A stretch of 64,000 nucleotides of DNA from Calliopsis andreniformis (taxonomy: Eukaryota > Arthropoda > Insecta > Hymenoptera > Andrenidae), in the NCBI RefSeq assembly GCF_051401765.1, contig NW_027480482.1, positions 434,001-498,000 of the forward strand, in the 5' to 3' direction. The stretch's first letter is position 1, and every line of letters begins with the position of its first letter. Positions 12,540 through 24,100 of the stretch are shown here, piece by piece. The notes below the pieces were generated by a model that saw only the letters and a program-made list of their open reading frames with translations, was not told where the DNA came from and did not search any database. Made by a program: the position numbers and the translations under genes.

Positions 12540-15000
12540 AGGATTGATTATTGAGCTTTGGGGATTGAAGATTGTGGGCTGGGGATAGAGGATTGAATAT
12601 TGAGGATTAAGGATAGAGTATTGGGGATTGAGGATCTAGGATACGAGATTGATAATTGAGGATTGAAGATTGAGGATTGAGGATTGAGGATTGAGAACCG
12701 AGAATTGAGGATGAGGACTGAGGGTTGAGGATGGAGGTTTGAGGAATGAGGATTGAGGATTGAGGATTGTGGATTGAGTGTTGGAGATTGAGGATTGATA
12801 ATTGAGGATTGAAGACTGAGGATTGAGGTTTGAGGATTGAGAATTGAGAATTGAGGATGTGGACTGAGGGTTGAGGATGGAGGTTTGAGGAATGAGGATT
12901 GAGGAATGAGGATTGAGGATTGAAGATTGAAGATTGAGTATTGAGGATTGAAGGTTGAGGATTGAGGATTGAGTATTGAGGCTGGAGAATGAGGGCTGAG
13001 GTTTGAGGATTGGGGTTTGAGTATTGAATACTGAGAATTCACGATATTCTATTGAGTATTGAGAGTTGAGGATTGATGGTTGAGTATTGAGGATTGAGAA
13101 TTGAGGATTGAGGATTGAGTTTTGAAGATTGAGGATTGATGATTGAGGATTGAGTATTGAGGATTGAGGATTGAAGATTGAGGACTGAGTGATGAGGGTT
13201 GAGTGATGATAATTGATGTTTGTGGATGGAGACATGAAGATTGAAGATTGAGGATTGAGTATTGAAAACTGAGAATTCAGGATATTCTATTGAGTATTGA
13301 GTATTGAGTATTGAGGATTGAGGATTGAGGATTGAGTATTGAAGATTGAAGATTGATGATTGAGGACTGAGGATTGAGGATTGAGGATTGAGGATTGAGT
13401 TTTGCAGATTGAGGATTGATGATTGAGGATTGAGGATTGAGGATTGAGTATTGAGGATTGAGGATTGAAGATTGAGGATTGAGGATTGATGATTGAGTGT
13501 TTAGGGTTGAGTGATGAGAATTGATGTTTGTGGATGGAGACTTGAAGATTGAAGATTGAGGATTGAGTATTGAAAACTGAGAATTCAGGATATTCTATTG
13601 AGAATTGAGAATTGAGGATTGATGATTGAGAATTGAGGATTGAGGTTAGAGGATTGAGGACGAGGACTGACGGTTGAGGATTGAGGTTTGAGTATTGAGG
13701 ATTGAGGATTGAGGACTGAGGATTGGGTATTGAAGGCTGAGGGTTGAGGATTGATTATTGAGCTTTGAGGATAGAAGATTGTGGGCTGGGGATAGAGGAA
13801 CGAATATTGAGGATTAAGGATAGAGTATTGGGGATTGAGGATCTAGGATACGAGATTGATTATTGAGGATTGAAGATTGAGGATTGAGGATTGAGGATTG
13901 AGGATTGAGAATTGAGAATTGAGGATGAGGACTGAGGGTTGAGGATGGAGGTTTGAGGAATGAGGATTGAGGATTGAGGATTGTGGATTGAGTGTTGGAG
14001 ATTGAGGATTGATGATTGAGGATTGAGGATTGAGGATCGAGGATTGAGGATTGAGGATTGAAGATTGACGATTGAGTATTGAAGATGGAGGATTGATGAC
14101 TGAGGATTGAGGATTTAGGATTGAGGATTGAGGATGGAGGATGACGGCTGAGTGTTGAGGATTGAGGTTTGAGTATTGAATCCTGAGTATTCAGGATATT
14201 CTATTGAGTATTGAGATTTGAGGATTGATGGTTGAGTATTGAGGATTGAGGATTGAGGACTGAGGGTTGAGGATTGATTATTGAGCTTTGGGGATTGAAG
14301 ATTGTGGGCTGGGGATAGAGGATTGAATATTGAGGATTAAGGATAGAGTATTGGGGATTGAGGATCTAGGATACGAGATTGATTATTGAGGATTGAAGAT
14401 TGAGGATTGAGGATTGAGGATTGAGAATTGAGAATTGAGGATGAGGACTGAGGGTTGAGGATGGAGGTTTGAGGAATGAGGATTGAGGATTGAGGATTGT
14501 GGATTGAGTGTTGGAGATTGAGGATTGATAATTGAGGATTGAAGATTGAGGACTGAGGTTTGAGGATTGAGAATTGAGAATTGAGGATGTGGACTGAGGG
14601 TTGAGGATGGAGGTTTGAGGAATGAGGATTGAGGAATGAGGATTGAGGATTGAAGATTGAAGATTGAGTATTGAGGATTGAAGGTTGAGGATTGAGGATT
14701 GAGAATTGAGAATTGAGGATGAGGACTGAGGGTTGAGGATGGAGGTTTGAGGAATGAGGATTGAGGATTGAGGATTCTGGATTGAGTGTTGGAGATTGAG
14801 GATTGATGATTGAGGATTGAGGATTGAGGATCGAGGATTGAGGATTGAGGATTGAAGATTGACGATTGAATATTGAAGATTGAGGATTGATGACTGAGGA
14901 TTGAGGATTTAGGATTGAGTATTGAGGATGGAGGATGACGGCTGAGGGTTGACGATTGAGGTTTGAGTATTGAATCCTGAGTATTCAAGATATTCTATTG
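12540..15000 (+). repeat. Locally duplicated segment, offsets 523 and 1,730 bp
   Basis: The gagctttg landmark with its flanks occurs at 12,553, 13,760 and 14,283. The stretch after 12,553 closely follows that after 14,283 for roughly 400 bp, including an unusual string gaggatgtggactgagg. This is a nested short duplication in the satellite. Nothing in it looks genic. Confidence 0.7.
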
Positions 15001-15250
15001 AGTACTGTGATTTGAGGATTGATGGTTGCGTATTGAGGACTGAGGATTGAGGACTGAGTATTGAAGATTGAGGATTGATGATTGAGGATTGAGGATTGAG
15101 GATAGAGGATCGCGGATGGAGGATTGAAGGCTGAGTATTGAGGATTGAAGATTGAGGGTTGAGGATTCAGGCTTGAGGATTGAGGATGAGGGCTGAGGGT
15201 TGAGGATTGAAGATTGAGGACTGAGGATTGAGGACTGAGGGTTGAGGATT

Positions 15251-15280
15251 AAGTGCTGTGAATTTATGATTGACAATCGA
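15251..15280 (+). repeat. Diverged landmark module aagtgctgtgaatttatg, first of nine
   Basis: This is the stretch least like the consensus in the window and is found only in region II, at 15,251, 16,148, 17,163, 21,008, 21,947, 22,962, 26,856, 27,878 and 28,921. It was unchanged in every copy I compared. It defines the phase of the roughly 1-kb units. I see no similarity to a known motif. Confidence 0.85.
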
Positions 15281-18200
15281 ATATTGAGTGTTGAGGCTTG
15301 AGGACTGAGGATTGAGCTTCGAGTATTGAGGATAGAGGATTGAGGCTTGAGGACTGAGGATTGAGGATTGAATATTGAGGATCGAGAATTGATGACTGAG
15401 GATTGAGGATCGAGGATTGAGGATTGATTACTGAGGATTGAGGATTGAGGATTGAAGATTGAGTGTCGTGGACTGAGGATTGAGGATTGAAGATTGAGGA
15501 TTGAGAATTGATGATTGAGGATTGAAGATTGAGGACAGAGTATTGAAAACTGAGAATTGAAGGTATTCTATCGAGGATTGAAAATTGAGGATTGAGGATA
15601 GAGGATTGAGGATCAAGGGTTGAGGATTGAAGTTTGAGGTTTGAGGATTGACGATTGTGGATTGAGGATTGGGGATTGAGGATTGAGGATTGATGGTTGA
15701 GGATTGAGGATTGACGATTGAGGATTTAGGATCGAGGATTGAGGATTGTGGATTGAGGATTGAGGATTGATTACTGAGGGTTGAGTATTGAGGATTGAGG
15801 ATTGAAGATTGAGGATTGAGGATTGACGATTGAGGATTGAGGATAGAAGATTGAATATCGTGGTCTGAGGATTGAGGATTGAGGGTTCAAGATTGAGGTA
15901 TTGAGGACTGACGATTGAAAATTGAGGACTGAGTATTGAAAACTGAGGATTGAGGATATTCTATTGAGGATGGAGAACTGAGGATTGAGGATTGAGGATT
16001 AAGGATTGAGGATTGAAGGTTGAGGTTTGAGGATTGACGATTGAGGATTGAGGATTGGGGATTGAGGATTGAGGGTTGATGGTTGAGGATTGATGATTGA
16101 TGATTGAAGATTGAGGACTGAGGATTGAGGACTGAGGGTTGAGGATTAAGTGCTGTGAATTTATGATTGACAATCGAATATTGAGTGTTGAGGCTTGAGG
16201 ACTGAGGATTGAGCTTCGAGTATTGAGGATAGAGGATTGAGGCTTGAGGACTGAGGATTGAGGATTGAATATTGAGGATCGAGAATTGATGACTGAGGAT
16301 TGAGGATCGAGGATTGAGGATTGATTACTGAGGATTGAGGATTGAGGATTGAAGATTGAGTGTCGTGGACTGAGGATTGAGGATTGAAGATTGAGGATTG
16401 AGAATTGATGATTGAGGATTGAAGATTGAGGACAGAGTATTGAAAACTGAGAATTGAAGGTATTCTATCGAGGATTGAAAATTGAGAATTGAGGATAGAG
16501 GATTGAGGATCAAGGGTTGAGGATTGAAGTTTGAGGTTTGAGGATTGAGGATTGGGGATTGAGGATCTAGGATTGGAGATTGATTATTCAGGATTGAAGA
16601 TTGAGGATTGTGGATTGAGTATTGAGAATTGAGAATTGAGGATGAGGACTGAGGGTTGAGGTTTGAGGTTTGAAGAATGAGGATTGAGGATTGAGGATTG
16701 AGGATTGAGTATTGAGGATTGAGGATTGAGGATTGAGGTATGAAGATTGAGTATTCATGCCTGATGATTGAGGATTGAGGATTGAGGATTGAGGATTGAG
16801 GATTGAAAATTGAGAATTGATGATTGAGGATTGAGGATTGAGGATTGAGGATTGAGGATAGAAGATTGAATATCGTGGTCTGAGGATTGAGGATTGAGGG
16901 TTCAAGATTGAGGTATTGAGGACTGACGATTGAAAATTGAGGACTGAGTATTGAAAACTGAGGATTGAGGATATTCTATTGAGGATTGAAAACTGAGGAT
17001 TGAGGATTGAGGATTAAGGATTGAGGATTGAAGGTTGAGGTTTGAGGATTGACGATTGAGGATTGAGGATTGGGGATTGAGGATTGAGGATTGATGGTTG
17101 AGGATTGATGATTGATGATTGAAGATTGAGGACTGAGGATTGAGGACTGAGGGTTGAGGATTAAGTGCTGTGAATTTATGATTGACAATCGAATATTGAG
17201 TGTTGAGGCTTGAGGACTGAGGATTGAGCTTCGAGTATTGAGGATAGAGGATTGAGGCTTGAGGACTGAGAATTGAGGATTGAATATTGAGGATCGAGAA
17301 TTGATGACTGAGCATTGAGGATCGAGGATTGAGGATTGATTACTGAGGATTGAGGATTGAGGATTGAAGATTGAGCGTCGTGGACTGAGGATTGAGGATT
17401 GAAGATTGAGGATTGAGAATTGATGATTGAGGATTGAAGATTGAGGACAGAGTATTGAAAACTGAGAATTGAAGGTATTCTATCGAGGATTGAAAATTGA
17501 GGATTGAGGATAGAGGATTGAGGATCAAGGGTTGAGGATTGAAGTTTGAGGTTTGAGGATTGAGGATTGGGGATTGAGGATCTAGGATTGGAGATTGATT
17601 ATTCAGGATTGAAGATTGAGGATTGAGGATTGAGTATTGAGAATTGAGAATTGAGGATGAGGACTGAGGGTTGAGGTTTGAGGTTTGAAGAATGAGGATT
17701 GAGGATTGAGGATTGGGGATTGAGTATTGAGGATTGAGGATTGAGGATTGAGGTATGAAGATTGAGAATTCATGACTGATGATTGAGGATTGAGGATTGA
17801 GGATTGAGGATTGAGGATTGAAAATTGAGAATTGATGATTGAGGATTGAGGATTGATGACTGAGGATTGAGGATTGAGGATTGGGTATGAGGATTGAAGA
17901 ATGAGGATTGACGATTCAGGATTGAGGATTGAGGATTGAAGATTGAGTATTGAGGATTGAAGCTTGATGATTGAGGATTGAGGATTGTGGATTGTGGATT
18001 GAGGGTTGAGGATTGAAGATTGAGTATTGAGGATTGAAGATTGAGTATTCAGGATTGAAGATTGAGAATTGAGGATTGAGGTTTGAGGATTGAGGATTGA
18101 GGATTGAAGATTGAGGATTGGGGATTGAGGATTGAGGATTGAGGATTGAGTATTGAGGATTGAGAATTGAGGATTGAGGATTGAAGATTGAGGGTTAAGG

Positions 18201-18300
18201 ATTGAGGATTGGGGATTGAGGATCTAGGATTGGAGATTGAGGACTAGGGGTTGAGGATTGAAGATTGAGGATTAAGGATTGATAATTGGGGATTGAGGAT
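15251..18300 (+). repeat. Cluster A1 of about 1-kb satellite units
   Basis: Three successive units start at 15,251, 16,148 and 17,163, giving periods of 897 and 1,015 bp. Each has a highly diverged landmark (aagtgctgtgaatttatg followed by attgacaatcga) and a later ggtattctatcgagg string. The same - strand 62-residue repeat frame ends at 15,428, 16,325 and 17,340. The last unit fades into other sequence near 18.2 kb. Confidence 0.88.
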
Positions 18301-21007
18301 CTAGGTTTGGAGATTGATTATTCAGGATTGAAGATTGAGGATTGAGGATTGAGGATCGATAATTGTGAATTAGGGATGAGGACTGAGGGTTGAGGATTGA
18401 GGTTTGAGGAATGAGGATTGAGGATTGAGGATTGAGGACTGAGGATTGAGGATTGAGGATTGAGGATTGAGGACTGATGACTGAGGATTGAGGATTGAGG
18501 ATTGAGCATTGCGGATTGAAGATTGAGGACTGGGGATTAAGGATTGAAGATTGAGTATTAAGGATTGGGGATTGGAGATTGAGGATCTAGGATTGGAGAT
18601 TGATTATTGAGGATTGAAGATTGACGATTGAGGATTGAGTATTGAGAATTGAGAATTGAGGATTGAGGGTTGAGGATTGAGGACGAGGACTGACGGTTGA
18701 GAATTGAGGTTTGAGGTTTGATGATTGAGGATTGAGGACTGATGATTGAGGATTGGGGATTGAGGATTGAGCATTGAGGATTGAACATTGAGGACTAGGG
18801 GTTGAGGATTGAAGATTGAGGATTAAGGATTGATAATTGGGGATTGAGGATCTAGGTTTGGAGATTGATTATTCAGGATTGAAGATTGAGGATTGAGGAT
18901 TGAGGATTGATAATTGTGAATTGAGGATGAGGACTGAGGGTTGAGGATTGAGGTTTGAGGAATGAGGATTGAGGATTGAGGATTGAGGACTGAGGATTGA
19001 GGATTGAGTTATGAAGATTGAGTATTCATGACTGATGATTGAGGATTGAGGATTGAGGATTGAGGATTGAGGACTGAGGATTGATAATGGAGGATGAAGG
19101 CTGATGGTTGAGGATTGAGGTTTTAGTATTGAATACTGAGAATTCAGGATATTCTATTGAGTATTGGGAATTGAGGATTGATGGTTGAGTATTGAGGACT
19201 GAGGATTGAGGATTGAGGATTGAGTATTAAGGATTGAAGATTGAGGTTTGAGGATTGAGGATTGAGAATTGAGAATGAGGACTGAGGGTTGAGGATTGAG
19301 GTTTGAGGAATGAGGATTGAGGATTGAGGATTGAGGATTGAGGATTGAGGATTGAGGATTGAGGATTGAGGATTGAGTATTGATGATTGAGTATTCATGA
19401 CTGAGGATTGAGGATTGAGGATTGAGTGATGAGGATTGAGGATCGAAGATTGAGTTATGAGGATTGAAGATTGAGGTTTGAGGATTGAGGATTGAGGATG
19501 GAGGATGAGAGCTGATGGTTGAGGATTGAGGTTTGAGTATTGAATACTGAGAATCCAGGATACTCTATTGAGTATTGGGAATTGTGGATCGATGGTTGAG
19601 TATTGAGGATTGAGGATTGAGGATTGAGGATTGAGTATTGAATATTGAGGATTGATGATTCAGGATTGAGGATTGAGGATTGAGGATCGAAGATTGAGGA
19701 TTGAGGATTGAAGATTGAGGATAGAGCGTTGGTGAATGAGTGTTGAAGATTGAGGATTGATGATTGAGGATTGAGGATTGAGGATTGAGGATTGAGGATT
19801 GAGGATTGAGGAACGAAGATTGAGGATTGGGGATTGAGGATTGATGATTGGGATTCGAAGATTGAGTATTGAGGTTTGAGGACTGAGGATTGAGGGTTGA
19901 GGATTGAGGATTGATGATTGACGCTTCAGGATAGAGGATTGAGGATGGAGGATTGAAGAGAGAGGACCGAGTGTTGAGGATTGAGTGTTGAGAATTGATG
20001 TTTGAGGATCGAGATTTGATTATTGAATATTGTGGATCGAGTATTCAATCATGAGAATTCAGGATATTCCATTGAGTATTAAGAATTGAGGATTGATGGT
20101 TGAGTATTGAGAATTGATGGTTGATGGTTGTGTGTTGAATATTGAGAATTGAGGATTGAGGATTGAAGATTGAGTATTGAGGATTGAGGACTGGGGATAG
20201 AGGATTGAAGATTGAGGATTAACAATTGAGGATTGGGGATTGAGGATCTAGGATTGGAGATCGACTATTGAGGATTGAAGGTTGAGAATTGAGGATTGAG
20301 GATTGAGAGTTGACAATTGAGGATGAGGACTGAGGGTTGAGGATTGAGGTTTGAGGAATGAGAATTGAGATTGAGTATTGAGGATTGAAGATTGAGTATT
20401 GCGGATTGAGGATTGAGGATTGAGAATTGAGGATCGAAGATTGAGCATTGAGGATTGAAGATTGAGGTTTGAGGATTGAGGATTGAGGATGGAGGATGAG
20501 GGCTGAGGGTTGAGGATTGAGGTTTGAGTATTGAATACTGAGAATTCAGGATATTCTATTGAGTATTGAGAATTGAGGATTGATGGTTGAGTATTGAGGA
20601 TTGAGGATTGAGTTTTGAGGATTGAAGATTGAGGTTTGAGGAGTGAGGATTGAGAATTGAGGATGAGGACTGAGGGTTGAGGATTGAGGTTTGAGGAACG
20701 AGGATTTAGGATTGAGAATTGAGGACTGAGGATTGACGATTGAGTATTGAGGATTGAGGATTAATGACTGAGGATTGAGGATTGAGGATTGAGCATTGAG
20801 GATTGAGGATTGAAGATTGAGTATTGAGGATTGAGGATTGAGGATTGAGGATTGAGGATTGGGTATTGAGGATTGAAGAATGAGGATTGACGATTCAGGA
20901 TTGAGGATTGAGGATTGAAGATTGAGGATTGAGAATTGATGGTTGAGGATTGATGATTGATGATTGAAGATTGAGGACTGAGAATAGAGGACTGAGGGTT
21001 GAGGATT

Positions 21008-24000
21008 AAGTGCTGTGAATTTATGATTGACAATCGAATATTGAGTGTTGAGGCTTGAGGACTGAGGATTGAGCTTCGAGTATTGAGGATAGAGGATTGA
21101 GGCTTGAGGACTGAGGATTGAGGATTGAATATTGAGGATCGAGAATTGATGACTGAGGATTGAGGATCGAGGATTGAGGATTGATTACTGAGGATTGAGG
21201 ATTGAGGATTGAAGATTGAGTGTCGTGGACTGAGGATTGAGGATTGAAGATTGAGGATTGAGTGTCGTGGACTGAGGATTGAGGATTGAAGATTGAGGAT
21301 TGAGAATTGATGATTGAGGATTGAAGATTGAGGACAGAGTATTGAAAACTGAGAATTGAAGGTATTCTATCGAGGATTGAAAATTGAGGATTGAGGATAG
21401 AGGATTGAGGATCAAGGGTTGAGGATTGAAGTTTGAGGTTTGAGGATTGACGATTGTGGATTGAGGATTGGGGATTGAGGATTGAGGATTGATGGTTGAG
21501 GATTGAGGATTGACGATTGAGGATTTAGGATCGAGGATTGAGGATTGTGGATTGAGGATTGAGGATTGATTACTGAGGGTTGAGTATTGAGGATTGAGGA
21601 TTGAAGATTGAGGATTGAGGATTGACGATTGAGGATTGAGGATAGAAGATTGAATATCGTGGTCTGAGGATTGAGGATTGAGGGTTCAAGATTGAGGTAT
21701 TGAGCACTGACGATTGAAAATTGAGGACTGAGTATTGAAAACTGAGGATTGAGGATAATCTATTGAGGATTGAGAACTGAGGATTGAGGATTGAGGATTA
21801 AGGATTGAGGATTGAAGGTTGAGGTTTGAGGATTGACGATTGAGGATTGAGGATTGGGGATTGAGGACTGAGGGTTGATGGTTGAGGATTGATGATTGAT
21901 GATTGAAGATTGAGGACTGAGGATTGAGGACTGAGGGTTGAGGATTAAGTGCTGTGAATTTATGATTGACAATCGAATATTGAGTGTTGAGGCTTGAGGA
22001 CTGAGGATTGAGCTTCGAGTATTGAGGATAGAGGATTGAGGCTTGAGGACTGAGGATTGAGGATTGAATATTGAGGATCGAGAATTGATGTCTGAGGATT
22101 GAGGATCGAGGATTGAGGATTGATTACTGAGGATTGAGGATTGAGGATTGAAGATTGAGTGTCGTGGACTGAGGATTGAGGATTGAAGATTGAGGATTGA
22201 GAATTGATGATTGAGGATTGAAGATTGAGGACAGAGTATTGAAAACTGAGAATCGAAGGTATTCTATCGAGGATTGAAAATTGAGAATTGAGGATAGAGG
22301 ATTGAGGATCAAGGGTTGAGGATTGAAGTTTGAGGTTTGAGGATTGAGGATTGGGGATTGAGGATCTAGGATTGGAGATTGATTATTCAGGATTGAAGAT
22401 TGAGGATTGTGGATTGAGTATTGAGAATTGAGAATTGAGGATGAGGACTGAGGGTTGAGGTTTGAGGTTTGAAGAATGAGGATTGAGGATTGAGGATTGA
22501 GGATTGAGTATTGAGGATTGAGGATTGAGGATTGAGGTATGAAGATTGAGTATTCATGACTGATGATTGAGGATTGAGGATTGAGGATTGAGGATTGAGG
22601 ATTGAAAATTGAGAATTGATGATTGAGGATTGAGGATTGAGGATTGAGGATTGAGGATAGAAGATTGAATATCGTGGTCTGAGGATTGAGGATTGAGGGT
22701 TCAAGATTGAGGTATTGAGGACTGACGATTGAAAATTGAGGACTGAGTATTGAAAACTGAGGATTGAGGATATTCTATTGAGGATTGAAAACTGAGGATT
22801 GAGGATTGAGGATTAAGGATTGAGGATTGAAGGTTGAGGTTTGAGGATTGACGATTGAGGATTGAGGATTGGGGATTGAGGATTGAGGATTGATGGTTGA
22901 GGATTGATGATTGATGATTGAAGATTGAGGACTGAGGATTGAGGACTGAGGGTTGAGGATTAAGTGCTGTGAATTTATGATTGACAATCGAATATTGAGT
23001 GTTGAGGCTTGAGGACTGAGGATTGAGCTTCGAGTATTGAGGATAGAGGATTGAGGCTTGAGGACTGAGAATTGAGGATTGAATATTGAGGATCGAGAAT
23101 TGATGACTGAGCATTGAGGATCGAGGATTGAGGATTGATTACTGAGGATTGAGGATTGAGGATTGAAGATTGAGCGTCGTGGACTGAGGATTGAGGATTG
23201 AAGATTGAGGATTGAGAATTGATGATTGAGGATTGAAGATTGAGGACAGAGTATTGAAAACTGAGAATTGAAGGTATTCTATCGAGGATTGAAAATTGAG
23301 GATTGAGGATAGAGGATTGAGGATCAAGGGTTGAGGATTGAAGTTTGAGGTTTGAGGATTGAGGATTGGGGATTGAGGATCTAGGATTGGAGATTGATTA
23401 TTCAGGATTGAAGATTGAGGATTGAGGATTGAGTATTGAGAATTGAGAATTGAGGATGAGGACTGAGGGTTGAGGTTTGAGGTTTGAAGAATGAGGATTG
23501 AGGATTGAGGATTGGGGATTGAGTATTGAGGATTGAGGATTGAGGATTGAGGTATGAAGATTGAGAATTCATGACTGATGATTGAGGATTGAGGATTGAG
23601 GATTGAGGATTGAGGATTGAAAATTGAGAATTGATGATTGAGGATTGAGGATTGATGACTGAGGATTGAGGATTGAGGATTGGGTATGAGGATTGAAGAA
23701 TGAGGATTGACGATTCAGGATTGAGGATTGAGGATTGAAGATTGAGTATTGAGGATTGAAGCTTGATGATTGAGGATTGAGGATTGTGGATTGTGGATTG
23801 AGGGTTGAGGATTGAAGATTGAGTATTGAGGATTGAAGATTGAGTATTCAGGATTGAAGATTGAGAATTGAGGATTGAGGTTTGAGGATTGAGGATTGAG
23901 GATTGAAGATTGAGGATTGGGGATTGAGGATTGAGGATTGAGGATTGAGTATTGAGGATTGAGAATTGAGGATTGAGGATTGAAGATTGAGGGTTAAGGA

Positions 24001-24100
24001 TTGAGGATTGGGGATTGAGGATCTAGGATTGGAGATTGAGGACTAGGGGTTGAGGATTGAAGATTGAGGATTAAGGATTGATAATTGGGGATTGAGGATC
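21008..24100 (+). repeat. Cluster A2 of about 1-kb satellite units
   Basis: Unit starts at 21,008, 21,947 and 22,962 give periods of 939 and 1,015 bp. The 939-bp period equals the 897 bp of cluster A1 plus 42 bp, which is six extra heptamers carrying a second gagtgtcgtgg string near 21,260. Otherwise the cluster follows A1 almost base for base. Confidence 0.88.

Larger units (their letters stand above)
1..15250 (+). repeat. Region I: mosaic of dispersed satellite duplicates
   Basis: This part has no single higher-order period. Segments of 1 to 2 kb recur at several offsets: about 2,087 bp (near 2,100-3,220 and 4,187-5,300), 3,518 bp, 4,852 to 5,124 bp and 7,211 bp. A landmark with the string gagctttgggg appears near 2,144, 4,231, 5,690, 7,751, 9,355, 10,547, 12,553 and 14,283, with a variant at 13,760. 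The different offsets show that short blocks were copied or recombined independently, not that one unit was amplified. No gene is visible. Confidence 0.85.
15251..21007 (+). repeat. Region II higher-order repeat, copy 1 (about 5.8 kb)
   Basis: Landmarks in this stretch recur 5,799 to 5,848 bp downstream. Three aagtgctgtgaatttatg sites at 15,251, 16,148 and 17,163 match 21,008, 21,947 and 22,962. An EcoRI-type landmark at 19,140 matches 24,939, and an accgagtg landmark at 19,966 matches 25,814. The first half is built of about 1-kb units; the second half has a different, non-tandem order of units. Only a few substitutions separate the copies. Confidence 0.9.

Noticed and set aside
15251..15280. 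tRNA or small RNA gene at the aagtgctgtgaatttatg module
   Set aside because: No cloverleaf, A/B box or stable stem could be drawn, and the module is too short and repeats inside satellite units.
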